DNA of 64,000 nucleotides, taken from contig CAVSJI010000001.1 of assembly GCA_963728365.1 (NCBI GenBank), forward strand, positions 744,001 through 808,000, written 5' to 3'. This document shows positions 33,208 through 41,070 of the stretch, piece after piece. How positions within the stretch are numbered: the first letter of the stretch is position 1; every line of letters starts with the position of its first letter. This DNA comes from VRUE01 sp963728365 (GTDB lineage Bacteria > Actinomycetota > Thermoleophilia > Solirubrobacterales > 70-9). Position numbers and translations under genes: made by a program. The notes beneath the pieces are model-generated. The model searched no databases and had not been told where the DNA came from. It worked only from the letters and a program-made list of their open reading frames with translations.

Positions 33208-34698
33208 ATGAGTGACGACACCACATCGATTGAGCGGCGACTGCAGCCCCACGAGAGAATCGTGGAAATCATGACCGCGATCACCGAAGACGGGCCTCTC
33301 CCCTACGCGGAGCTGTTGGCGAGGATGGAGGGGTTGACAACTACGGCTCACGTGCGCAGGCTGGTCTCGATTGCCGAAGATCGCCGAGTGCTGCAGGGAT
33401 TGACCGGAGATGGAGACCTTCCAGAGGGACTAACGCGGGGCAAGCCGAATGCGACGCAGTATGTGGAGATTTGCCGCCCGGGCGGCTGCGTGATCGGGGT
33501 CAACGTCGGGCGGAAATACTTTGCGATCGGTGTTGCCGATGCGAACGGCCGCCTGTTTTCGGTAAACGGCGAACCCCCGAGTAAGGAGCTGCAAGGGAAC
33601 GCCAAGGAGATCGCCTGGAGCAACTATCGCTCAGGCCAGATCGCAATCTATGAGCGCATGTCAGGGGTCGAAGGGCGAGCCCTGCTCAAAGAGGCGGCGA
33701 TTCGCGCCGACGAATGGGTTGAGGAGCTCCGCATTGACAGAGGAGAGATTCGAGGAGCAACGCTGAGCCTGCCCGTCCCGGTGAGCACAACCGAGGCTCG
33801 CACGCTGACCCCTTCGATTGAGCCCAGCCTGGCGAATGTGGACAACCTCAAGATCGCCTTCAAAGACCTTCTCGCCTACAAAGAGCCCTACCCACGCCTT
33901 GAAAAGGTGATCGTGGCTAATGATGCCGACGTCGCGGCCCGGGGGGAGATCCGCTACGGCAACGCCTACGGCAAGAAAGACGTGGTCGCGATCCATGCCG
34001 CCTATGGAATTGGCGCCGGGATCATCAATGGAGGGCGGGTGCTGCGCAGCGGCTCTGGAGGCGGGCTGGGCGAGATAGGACATTGCGTACAAACGGTGCG
34101 GCGCGATGAGGGCGCAAAACACGGGCTGGTGCCACTTGCCCCCGACGATGAGCTATTCAGATGCGACTGCGATTGCCTCGGACACTTGGAGGCGATGGCG
34201 GGCGGAGCGGCCGTCGTGCGGCGGATAGCCGCCTCAGTAGACGGCTTCAGCGAACCGCCTCCGGAACCGCTGGCCAAGCTGCTGGACGATCCCGATGCCA
34301 ATATGGCGCTGGCGCTGGAGGCGGTGCTGAAGGCGATAAGGGGGGATCAACCTTGGAAGCCCGGCCTGGAGGCGGTACTGGATGCCGCTCACCTACTGGG
34401 GGGTGCTCTGCATACCGTGAGTCATCTACTGAAACCGGAAGAGATCTACCTCTGCGGCAAGCTCAGTGAGGCCGGTGAGCCATTCCTTCAAATGGTCGCA
34501 GATGGGCTGCGCGCACCTGGCTCGCTGAAGAACTACGAACCGACCCTTGAGCTCGGCAAGGCCAGGAACGAGTTCGACCGGAGATTGATCATGGTGCGGG
34601 GGGCCGCGATGACCGCCGTGCGCGGCACCAAACCGCTGATCACTCGGGAGGATCTTGAGCAGATCGAGATAGACGAGGATTGGCAGGCCGGCATCTAA
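33208..34698 (+). CDS. ROK-family protein with N-terminal winged-helix region
   Basis: 496 aa. An N-terminal DNA-binding-like segment (about residues 12-80) precedes a ROK sugar-kinase-like fold: VIGVNVGRKYFAIGVAD, NDADVAARGEIRYGNA, GIGAGIINGGRV and the ROK signature ending GGLGEIGHC. Cysteines CDCDCLGHLEAMAGG fit the ROK zinc site. Such proteins act as transcription repressors responding to sugars or have lost that role. It stands alone in the accessory region between weak repeat copies. Ligand unknown. Confidence 0.82.
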   Translation: MSDDTTSIERRLQPHERIVEIMTAITEDGPLPYAELLARMEGLTTTAHVRRLVSIAEDRRVLQGLTGDGDLPEGLTRGKPNATQYVEICRPGGCVIGVNVGRKYFAIGVADANGRLFSVNGEPPSKELQGNAKEIAWSNYRSGQIAIYERMSGVEGRALLKEAAIRADEWVEELRIDRGEIRGATLSLPVPVSTTEARTLTPSIEPSLANVDNLKIAFKDLLAYKEPYPRLEKVIVANDADVAARGEIRYGNAYGKKDVVAIHAAYGIGAGIINGGRVLRSGSGGGLGEIGHCVQTVRRDEGAKHGLVPLAPDDELFRCDCDCLGHLEAMAGGAAVVRRIAASVDGFSEPPPEPLAKLLDDPDANMALALEAVLKAIRGDQPWKPGLEAVLDAAHLLGGALHTVSHLLKPEEIYLCGKLSEAGEPFLQMVADGLRAPGSLKNYEPTLELGKARNEFDRRLIMVRGAAMTAVRGTKPLITREDLEQIEIDEDWQAGI

Positions 34699-34867
34699 CG
34701 CATTGGGCGCACCGCGCCCTCATGCGCTCGACAAGGCGCCCAAACAGCTAGGCGAGGAAGATCTCTCGCTGTGCGGAAGCGCATTTCCGGCCAGGCGACA
34801 GCAATCCTCGCGCATCCCCGCCAATCGGCTCGCTTTCTCCGCCCCGTCGAGCTAACGTCGCTCGACC

Positions 34868-34998
34868 GACCAAGACATAGCGGCCCCGGCGGCGCGCTAA
34901 CGCCCCGGGGCCCGGCACCGAAGAACCATCCTTCGATGCGCGAAGAAAGCTACTCGCCGAAGTACTCCGGCGAGTAGCGAGGCGGATTCTTCGGTGCC
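34868..34998. other. Branched hairpin region upstream of the XRE operon
   Basis: An outer stem of 12 bp (34914-34925 with 34987-34998) encloses two hairpins: CTTCG...CGAAG (34931-34945) and an 11-bp stem 34949-34959 with 34968-34978. Upstream there is another hairpin (34882-34889 with 34905-34912). ACCAAGACATA near 34868-34878 matches the dispersed repeats. The region ends 20 bases before the GTG at 35019. The gap 34699-35018 holds no gene. Confidence 0.65.
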
Positions 34999-35018
34999 CT
35001 ACCGAGAGGAGGGGCACC

Positions 35019-35429
35019 GTGCCCACGACAACCACGATCACCAAGGCCCAGCGCGACGGCATCTACGAGCTGGTCTGCAACCACCTCTACGGCATCGAGG
35101 ATCTCTGGATCGCCCTCGGACGGAGTAGGGACTACGCCACCGCCGAGCGCCTCGGCATCGAGTTCGGCGAAGACTTCCGCCTGTTGTCCGACATCGGCTG
35201 GCGCCCGAACGAAGACCGTGCCGAGTTCGAGCTGACGATTCCGCCCCACGACCTGGCGGAAACCCTGAAGCGCCTGCACGACGAAGCCGAGAAGCTGTTG
35301 GCCGAATCGCCCGCCGAGCGCCAATCGCGCGAGGAAGACGAGGCAACCAACGAGCGCCTCTTCGCGGGCCTCAACGCCTGCTCGGCCCTGCTCGTCGCCA
35401 TCGACGAGAGGGGAGGCGATTCAGCATGA
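35019..35429 (+). CDS. Uncharacterised protein, first gene of the element regulator operon
   Basis: 136 aa from GTG 35019, preceded by GAGGAGGGG. The sequence is helical and acidic (KAQRDGIYELVCNHLYGIED, then LAETLKRLHDEAEKLLAESP). No family is recognised. The stop overlaps the next start by 4 bases. Its position before small DNA-binding genes parallels the 120-aa protein at 44904-45266 in the neighbouring element. Confidence 0.65.
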   Translation: MPTTTTITKAQRDGIYELVCNHLYGIEDLWIALGRSRDYATAERLGIEFGEDFRLLSDIGWRPNEDRAEFELTIPPHDLAETLKRLHDEAEKLLAESPAERQSREEDEATNERLFAGLNACSALLVAIDERGGDSA

Positions 35430-35665
35430 GCGTCGCCAAGGCAAAGAAGCGCCTGCGCCCCGGCGAACTCGACGGCCTCGTCCTCACCTACATGCGCAAG
35501 CACAAGGTCGACGGCCCGCTGACCGCGACCGCGGTCGGCAAGGGCCTCGGCCGCTCGGCTGGCGCTGTAGCCAACTGTCTCGCCCGCCTGACAGTGGAGG
35601 GCAAGGTGCGCCAGGCCAAGAAGCGCCCGCGCGCCTACGCCCTCAAGGAGGCGAAGTCGAAATGA
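35426..35665 (+). CDS. Small winged-helix DNA-binding protein
   Basis: 79 aa; ATG overlaps the previous stop (ATGA). The segment GPLTATAVGKGLGRSAGAVA followed by NCLARLTVEGKVRQAKKRP is a winged helix with a basic wing. Basic N- and C-termini fit DNA binding. It is followed by a long inverted repeat, its possible binding site. Confidence 0.65.
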   Translation: MSVAKAKKRLRPGELDGLVLTYMRKHKVDGPLTATAVGKGLGRSAGAVANCLARLTVEGKVRQAKKRPRAYALKEAKSK

Positions 35666-35677
35666 CGACACCGCCGC

Positions 35678-35782
35678 CGCCTGCGGCTTGTCGAGGGCCG
35701 AGGCGCAGGCCACAGGGAGGTACGGGGTGCCCGCATTGCGAGCACCCCGACACCTGCCTCGGCCCTCGACAAGCCGCAGGCG
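35678..35782. repeat. Long nested inverted repeat (27 bp perfect arms)
   Basis: Arms 35678-35704 and 35756-35782 are perfect reverse complements of 27 bp. Inside, CGGGGTGC (35723-35730) pairs with GCACCCCG (35742-35749), and AGGT/ACCT pairs lie between. It separates a winged-helix gene from two XRE genes of the same operon and ends 19 bases before the ATG at 35802. It may be an attenuator, a mobile MITE-like insertion or a regulator-binding site. Confidence 0.75.
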
Positions 35783-35801
35783 CACGGTGGAGGCAGTGGC
35801 G

Positions 35802-36176
35802 ATGAGCCGGCGCGTACCAACCACGGCACCCCCCACCCCGGAGATGAAGATCCGCTTCGGCCGCAACCTTGCCCGCTGTCGCGAGGGCGCCGGCATCTCC
35901 CAGGAAGAGCTGAGCTTCCGCGCCTCGATCCACCGCACCGAGGTGAGCTTGCTGGAGCGTGGCGAGCGCATGCCGCGCGTCGACACCGCCTTGCGCATCG
36001 CCGGCAGCCTCGGCGTGCCCCTCGACGATCTCATCGCCGGGCTGGAGTGGCGACCTGGCTATGAGATTGTCTTGCCGGGGTGCTGGGAGACGGTCGAGTC
36101 GGGCGCTCAAGCAACGGCGGGCCAGGCGCCTTCGGCCACCCCCGCCGAGATCGCCTCCCCGAACGGGTCCCGATGA
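35802..36176 (+). CDS. XRE-family transcriptional regulator
   Basis: 124 aa from the ATG at 35802, with GGAGG upstream. The helix-turn-helix is GRNLARCREGAGISQEELSF then RASIHRTEVSLLERGERMP, followed by the family tail DDLIAGLEWRPGY. It is closely related to 36173-36502 and to 44645-44914 in the next element. Its stop overlaps the following XRE gene by 4 bases. Probable regulator of element maintenance or excision. Confidence 0.85.
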   Translation: MSRRVPTTAPPTPEMKIRFGRNLARCREGAGISQEELSFRASIHRTEVSLLERGERMPRVDTALRIAGSLGVPLDDLIAGLEWRPGYEIVLPGCWETVESGAQATAGQAPSATPAEIASPNGSR

Positions 36177-36502
36177 CCACTGGATCGCGCTCCAAGGACC
36201 CGTTCCCCTTCGAGGCGCTGGCACGCTTTGCCGACAACCTCTATCGCGCCCGCGAGCAGGCCGGTCTCGAGCAGAAGGAGGCAGCCAAACGCGCCGCTCT
36301 TCCCCGCTCCCGGCTCGACAAGATCGAGGGCGGCGAATACATCCCCAGCCTTGACGTCCTGATCCGCCTCGCGGGCGCCTACTCGACCTCGGTGGGTGAT
36401 CTTGTCAGCGGCGTCACCTGGCACCCTGGCTGGGTCGAACACTCCGGGCCGGCGGGATACCTCGTCTCAGAGGCTTGCTTTGCCCAGCAGTCCCGCGATT
36501 GA
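36173..36502 (+). CDS. XRE-family transcriptional regulator, paralogue
   Basis: 109 aa; ATG overlaps the preceding stop. The HTH reads ADNLYRAREQAGLEQKEAAK then RAALPRSRLDKIEGGEYIP, ending VSGVTWHPGW like its paralogue (GLEWRPGY). Two related XRE regulators in tandem may compete for one operator or form heterodimers. Confidence 0.83.
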   Translation: MTTGSRSKDPFPFEALARFADNLYRAREQAGLEQKEAAKRAALPRSRLDKIEGGEYIPSLDVLIRLAGAYSTSVGDLVSGVTWHPGWVEHSGPAGYLVSEACFAQQSRD

Positions 36503-36519
36503 TCGGATGTCGACCCTCT

Positions 36520-36717
36520 TTAAGCCAGAACGTAGATTGCCCGGTTAGTGCCGGCTGGTCTCGACTCAATTCGCTCAAGGCGGAACACGTAGCTCTCATC
36601 CCGCAGCCCGCCCCACCTGACCCGCATATCCGCCTGGACAAGCACCTCGTGGGGTGGATCTTCGCCTACATCAATTGGCTCAAGGACTCGATTTAGACCG
36701 TGGAACTCAGCGAGCAC
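36520..36717 (-). CDS. Possible small protein downstream of the GNAT gene
   Basis: 65 aa; begins MLAEFHGLNRVLEPIDVG and ends RLERIESRPAGTNRAIYVLA. Composition looks coding rather than random, and it lies in line after the minus-strand GNAT gene (71 bases). No family is recognised. The interval 36503-36788 contains nothing else I can support. Confidence 0.35.
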   Translation of the reverse strand: MLAEFHGLNRVLEPIDVGEDPPHEVLVQADMRVRWGGLRDESYVFRLERIESRPAGTNRAIYVLA

Positions 36718-36788
36718 AACCTAAATCGTGCCGAAGTATCCGGACGGAAACTTCCCATGCGGCAGGCACATTGTCGAAGACCGAGTGG

Positions 36789-37358
36789 TCATCGTTCGCT
36801 CCTTTCGTTGATGCGCTGGCCTCGCTCCCAGAGGTACAGCTCGAAGAACTCGTCCCGGGGTACGCCGGGCACCGAAGGGGTGGTTTGGCCGGCGTATCGG
36901 TAGCCCACAGCTCGCGCAAGGCGGCTGGAATTCACGTTCTCAGGATGGATCGCCAACTCGATCTTCATCGCGGTGGTATCTCGCTGGACCCAATCGGTTG
37001 CCAGGCGCAAAGCCTCGGAGGCAAACCCCTGTCGGCGCTCCGGCTCTACAACCCAGTAGCCCGCCTCAAGAATCCCGGCGTGCTGGTCTCGAAACCAAAG
37101 CTCGAAGATCCCGGCGATCCGGCGGGACTCCGGCAGTATTGCCCAGTAGGCGGCTTCCCCACGCTCACTGCTTTCCTTCCGCTTATCGGCCACCGCATCC
37201 GTGCCGGTATTAGCTGGAAGATTTGAGTAGCGGCAGTAGGCGGAGTCTTCCAGCGCAACACCGAGTGCGGCACGCACCAATCCCTGTGAAGGGATCAGCT
37301 CGATTCGCTCGCCACTGAGCTTTGGGGTCGGCGGTAGCTCATGGGTCTCGCCGGACAT
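36789..37358 (-). CDS. GNAT acetyltransferase (RimJ/RimL-like)
   Basis: 189 aa from the ATG at 37358. Family features are LSGERIELIPSQ at the start, EAGYWVVEPERRQGFASEAL (acetyl-CoA loop R-x2-G-x-A) and HPENVNSSRLARAVGYRYAG. It should transfer an acetyl group to a protein N-terminus or small molecule. It is the second gene after the DUF5677-like gene, about 10 bases apart. Confidence 0.85.
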   Translation of the reverse strand: MSGETHELPPTPKLSGERIELIPSQGLVRAALGVALEDSAYCRYSNLPANTGTDAVADKRKESSERGEAAYWAILPESRRIAGIFELWFRDQHAGILEAGYWVVEPERRQGFASEALRLATDWVQRDTTAMKIELAIHPENVNSSRLARAVGYRYAGQTTPSVPGVPRDEFFELYLWERGQRINERSER

Positions 37359-37368
37359 GATTTGGGGC

Positions 37369-38118
37369 CTAGGCGGTGCCCGGGGAGTGCGGATAGACGA
37401 TGTCGGCGACCTGTCGCGCAAGCCCGACGACCTGGAAGTTGAGAGCAGCGCCGAACTCACGGCCAGGCCAGTCGAGACCTACCTTGCAGAAATCGAAGAC
37501 GAAGCCGACGCTGGCGCATGCATTCCTGAGCACCATGAGACGCGCAGCGGTAGGCAAGCGCTCATGGTTGACAAGCGCGTCGCCGGCGACATCCACCGTG
37601 CTTGCCGCAGAGAGGACACTGCTGTGGGTGTATTGCGAGAGAACCCGATACTGGAGGTACATCATCTTCCGCAGGTCTGGCTGCGACCAGTTGAACAGCT
37701 CTTCGAACTTCGGAAAGCGAGCCGCATCGTCTTTGTAACCCGGTACGACCTGCTCCACCATCTCGCCGAATAGGGGCGATGGATCTACTCCCTGCTCGGC
37801 CGCGGCCTCTCCAATCAAATGCCGCGCGCGGGAGGACTCTTCGAGGAACACGTGCCTGCGGGTCTCAACGTCCTCATCGACCCAGGACCACCTGGCTGAC
37901 TCCTCGAACAGGGCGCGAGCAAGATGGGCGGCTGGAACATCCCGGTTCGATGCGAAAAGCTCCAGAAAACAGCGGAAGTTCTCCCGAAGCTGAAGAAACG
38001 AAAGCTGCTCGACCACATGGGCAGCGAGCCGGGAGGGGGCGTTGACTTGGTTCAGTAGATCGGCGATCGACTCCGCCAGGCGCAGCGCCTCCACCTCCGC
38101 TTTTTCTGCGCTGTCCAT
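37369..38118 (-). CDS. DUF5677-like helical protein
   Basis: 249 aa, all-helical. Segments AAHLARALFEESARWSWVDE and YRVLSQYTHSSVLSA are characteristic of DUF5677-type proteins found in accessory genomes. No signal peptide or membrane helix. It is followed by a GNAT gene in the same direction. Function unknown. Confidence 0.55.
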   Translation of the reverse strand: MDSAEKAEVEALRLAESIADLLNQVNAPSRLAAHVVEQLSFLQLRENFRCFLELFASNRDVPAAHLARALFEESARWSWVDEDVETRRHVFLEESSRARHLIGEAAAEQGVDPSPLFGEMVEQVVPGYKDDAARFPKFEELFNWSQPDLRKMMYLQYRVLSQYTHSSVLSAASTVDVAGDALVNHERLPTAARLMVLRNACASVGFVFDFCKVGLDWPGREFGAALNFQVVGLARQVADIVYPHSPGTA

Positions 38119-38224
38119 CGGTTCAAACTGCTGCCTGGCCGACCCGCGAGTTCACGTCGCCATCGTCGCAAATGCAGGGTCTCGAGGAGGCGAGACCCGC
38201 CACGGTCATGGCTACTCTTGAGCG

Positions 38225-38719
38225 GTGACCGACCCACGCCACTTTCTCTTCAGAGACCCGCCCGAGGAACGCAAGCCCGGCGACAAAAATGATCCGTACG
38301 GATTTTGGGACATGTCCGAGCGGGAACTGATCGACTGGATGGGTGCGGGCTACGCCGAACCCGGCTCCGTCGTCTACAAGCATGCGGAACACGTCCTCGC
38401 GCTCAAGCAGCGGGAGGCCGAGGAGAGAGTTCGCGCGTCAGAACGCGCGCAGCGTTCTCTGGACGACTTCATGGACGAAATGACGGGAGGTGGAAGTAGC
38501 GCAGAGCGCGTGGAGGGCACTCCTGGCCGCACGCCGGATCACCTCTCTCAAGCCCACTTGGCGCTGCTCGCGCTCCCATTCGGCGTGTTCGCGGCAGTGA
38601 TCGTCCCCACGGGTTCGGTGCTATGGGGCATCTTCGCCGCCGGGGCTTCCGTTGGTGTCCTCTTCATTAGGCAAGTGCGGAACTGGCTCGTTCGGTGGCT
38701 CAGCCGAATCGCGGACTGA
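38225..38719 (+). CDS. Membrane-associated protein of unknown function
   Basis: 164 aa from GTG 38225. A charged N-terminal half includes a likely coiled coil (ALKQREAEERVRASERAQRS). Two C-terminal hydrophobic helices follow (HLALLALPFGVFAAVIVPTG and LWGIFAAGASVGVLFI). No family is recognised. It is divergent from the DUF5677-like gene. Confidence 0.6.
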   Translation: MTDPRHFLFRDPPEERKPGDKNDPYGFWDMSERELIDWMGAGYAEPGSVVYKHAEHVLALKQREAEERVRASERAQRSLDDFMDEMTGGGSSAERVEGTPGRTPDHLSQAHLALLALPFGVFAAVIVPTGSVLWGIFAAGASVGVLFIRQVRNWLVRWLSRIAD

Positions 38720-38809
38720 AGCCTTCCCGCGCGTAATCCACCTACATCCCCGCGCATCCCCGCATCGAGCGCTTGACTTCTCGGTGCCGTCGAGCTACTT
38801 GTCCGTGAA

Positions 38810-38828
38810 ATGCGTATCTGTGACGCAT
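38810..38828 (+). promoter_or_regulatory. Operator-like dyad
   Basis: ATGCGT (38810-38815) and ACGCAT (38823-38828) form a 6-bp dyad with a 7-base spacer, just upstream of a strong ribosome site (AAGGAGGAA, 38833-38841). It probably controls the replication-relaxation operon. Confidence 0.4.
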
Positions 38829-38846
38829 CGAGAAGGAGGAACGGCG

Positions 38847-39191
38847 GTGAGCCGTCTTGACCCGTGTTGCGACAATCGAGGCTCTGACCTTGCCAGTCGC
38901 CCAGACCCCGACTGGCAAGCCGCCCCTGCCTGGATTCCGCATCAGGTCGCGGGATCGCGGCCCTGCTCACGCGCCCGACTCTCTATCCCTAATCGATGTA
39001 CTCCAATAGACGCTGACTCTCACGAATCGGGCAGTCGCTTCTCCTCGTTCCCGCCTCGTGGCTCGCGTCCCTTGCCCCCGACGCCTGCGATTCACCTCCG
39101 CGCTGGTTCGCAACGCTTCTGCGCCTTGCCCGCACCCGCCGGACGCGCGGGCTGGAGCCGCGCGCAAATGAGCGGAGGCGGCGCGAGCTGA
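38847..39191 (+). CDS. Possible leader ORF of the replication-relaxation operon
   Basis: 114 codons from GTG 38847, which follows AAGGAGGA with good spacing. The stop overlaps the ATG of the next gene (TGATG), suggesting coupled translation. The residue composition (many Pro, Ser, Arg and Cys) is not protein-like, so it may be only a translated leader. The interval 38720-39190 contains no other candidate. Confidence 0.3.
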   Translation: MSRLDPCCDNRGSDLASRPDPDWQAAPAWIPHQVAGSRPCSRARLSIPNRCTPIDADSHESGSRFSSFPPRGSRPLPPTPAIHLRAGSQRFCALPAPAGRAGWSRAQMSGGGAS

Positions 39192-40819
39192 TGGGCGGCG
39201 CACCCACCCGCCACGGCGCAGCGCCCCGCCAGGGACGCGAGCCAGCGCTCAGCGACCTGGACCTGCGCATCCTCGACCTGCTCTCCCACCACCGGGTGCT
39301 GACCCAGACCCAGCTCGCCGCGATCTCGGCTGGGGTACCGGCGCGCACCCTGCGCTACCGCTGCAACCGCCTCGCCAAGCACGGCCTGCTCGGTCGCACC
39401 CGCCCCTACCGCGAACGCGGCTCGGCTCCCCACCACCTCTGGCCGACCCGCAGGGGCGAGGCGATGGCCTGCGGCGGGCCGCCGCCAAGGGGAGGCGAGC
39501 GCCACAAGCCCAACCCGCTCTTCCTCGCCCACGCCGCCGGGCTCAGCGAGATCTACGTCGCATTGGAGAAGACGCTTCCCGCTGGGGTGAGGCTGACCCG
39601 CTTCGAGCGCGAGGCCGAGGCGCGCGAGCCCTTCGAGACTCAGCTCATGCGAGAGCAGCGCGCCATCGCCCCCGATGTCTTCATCGAGATCACCGACACC
39701 AACGGGCGCGAGCTGCGTGCCTTCGTCGAGCTGGACATGGGCTCGATGTCTCACCGCCGCCTGAAACGCAAGGCGGCGGGCTACGCCGAGTACGCGAAGG
39801 TCGGAGCCTGGCGCGAGCGCCATCGCTACTGCCCGGCCCTGCTCTTCATCACCACCACTGACAAGCGTGCTCGCTCATTCGTCGCGGCGATGCGTAGGGA
39901 GCTGGACAACAACGCAACCCTCCTCACCTGCGCCTGCGACCTGGCGCGCAGGCTGCCGCACTGTGCCACCGAGCCGCGCTGGCTGGTCGACGGCATCGAG
40001 GGGCCAGTCGACCTGCTGGCCGTCCTGCGCGAGGCCCGCCGTCCCTACGACGAAGAGGTGGCTCGTTGGGAAGCTCAACGACGCGAGGAAGAGGCCGAGC
40101 GCGAACGGCTGCTGTCCGACTCCGAGGCGTTGCGTTCGCACCTTCGCCGGTGGCAACACCGAGACTGGGGGATCAAGCAGCTCGGGGACGCTGCGGCGGC
40201 TGCGGTCGCGATCACCCTGGAAGGGGACGGCGAGCTGGATCGGGTCGAACGCGAGGCGCTGGCGGCGCTCGGCGGGATGTTCGCCGACCTCCACGTCCCC
40301 CAGTTGAGCGAGCGGGAACCGAGCAGGACCGAGCGGCAAGCGTTCGAGGCGCTTGCCGATCACCACCAGGCCGACCAGCTCGAACGCATCGACGGAATCG
40401 TCGGGCGCTTCGGTGAGGTGCCATCGCTGCGCAATGCACGCAGGCGCATCGAAGAGGGAGGGCTGCTCAAGGGCGACGACGTGAGGCAGCTCGAATACGC
40501 AATGGACCGCGACGACGAGTCCCGCGCCGCCCAGGGGCGCCTGCGCAAGGGCTACCTCTCATGGCGCGAGCAGGAGGCGGAGCGGCTGGTCAAGGCACAG
40601 GGGGTCATCGCCCGGCTGCGCAGCCGGGCCGAGGACTTCTACGCCCAGATCGACCGCCGCTCGCTCCGGCGTTGCCCTGCCTGCGAGGAGATCGTCTACC
40701 CCGATCCCGAGAACGCACGCGACTACAAGAAGCGCCGCATCGCCACCTACTGCCATTACTGCGGCACCGGGGCGCTGGCCGAGATCGAGTCTCCCCTGGA
40801 CGCGGGAGGTCGGAGCTGA
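39191..40819 (+). CDS. Replication-relaxation family protein with C-terminal zinc ribbon
   Basis: 542 aa. The N-terminal winged helix (LDLRILDLLSHHRVLTQTQL) and the nuclease-like core (APDVFIEITD, ELRAFVELDMG, KRKAAGYAEYAK) are typical of the Replication-relaxation family of mobile elements. A long helical region leads to a C-terminal four-cysteine ribbon (CPACEE and CHYCG). It probably works in element replication or mobilisation. It is upstream of and apparently co-transcribed with the serine recombinase. Confidence 0.85.
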   Translation: MGGAPTRHGAAPRQGREPALSDLDLRILDLLSHHRVLTQTQLAAISAGVPARTLRYRCNRLAKHGLLGRTRPYRERGSAPHHLWPTRRGEAMACGGPPPRGGERHKPNPLFLAHAAGLSEIYVALEKTLPAGVRLTRFEREAEAREPFETQLMREQRAIAPDVFIEITDTNGRELRAFVELDMGSMSHRRLKRKAAGYAEYAKVGAWRERHRYCPALLFITTTDKRARSFVAAMRRELDNNATLLTCACDLARRLPHCATEPRWLVDGIEGPVDLLAVLREARRPYDEEVARWEAQRREEEAERERLLSDSEALRSHLRRWQHRDWGIKQLGDAAAAAVAITLEGDGELDRVEREALAALGGMFADLHVPQLSEREPSRTERQAFEALADHHQADQLERIDGIVGRFGEVPSLRNARRRIEEGGLLKGDDVRQLEYAMDRDDESRAAQGRLRKGYLSWREQEAERLVKAQGVIARLRSRAEDFYAQIDRRSLRRCPACEEIVYPDPENARDYKKRRIATYCHYCGTGALAEIESPLDAGGRS

Positions 40820-41070
40820 GCGCAACGACAGGCGGCCCGTCTCGCAGGCGCAGCCGCGATCACACTGGCGGGGAGCGCAGCTCGACGGGTCGCCTCGGCG
40901 TCCGCCCCGCCCGCCTCGTCCGCCGCAACGGCGAGCAGGCCGATCAGCTCCAGGGCGCGCTGCGCGTGCTCTACCGCGACTACCTCGCCGGCGGCGGACT
41001 TGACTGCTTGCGCGCGTCGAGCTGTCATGGACATCTGCCCAAACCGGGAACGCGACGGAGACCACGATGA
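40816..41070 (+). CDS. Possible small protein with CTG start between relaxation and recombinase genes
   Basis: An 84-codon frame could start at CTG 40816, overlapping the previous stop (CTGA). Its stop overlaps the recombinase ATG (ATGA). The double overlap suggests a real coupled gene. It contains RLVRRNGEQADQLQGALRVL then YRDYLAGG. No canonical start exists in this frame here. Family unknown. Confidence 0.35.
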   Translation: MSATTGGPSRRRSRDHTGGERSSTGRLGVRPARLVRRNGEQADQLQGALRVLYRDYLAGGGLDCLRASSCHGHLPKPGTRRRPR

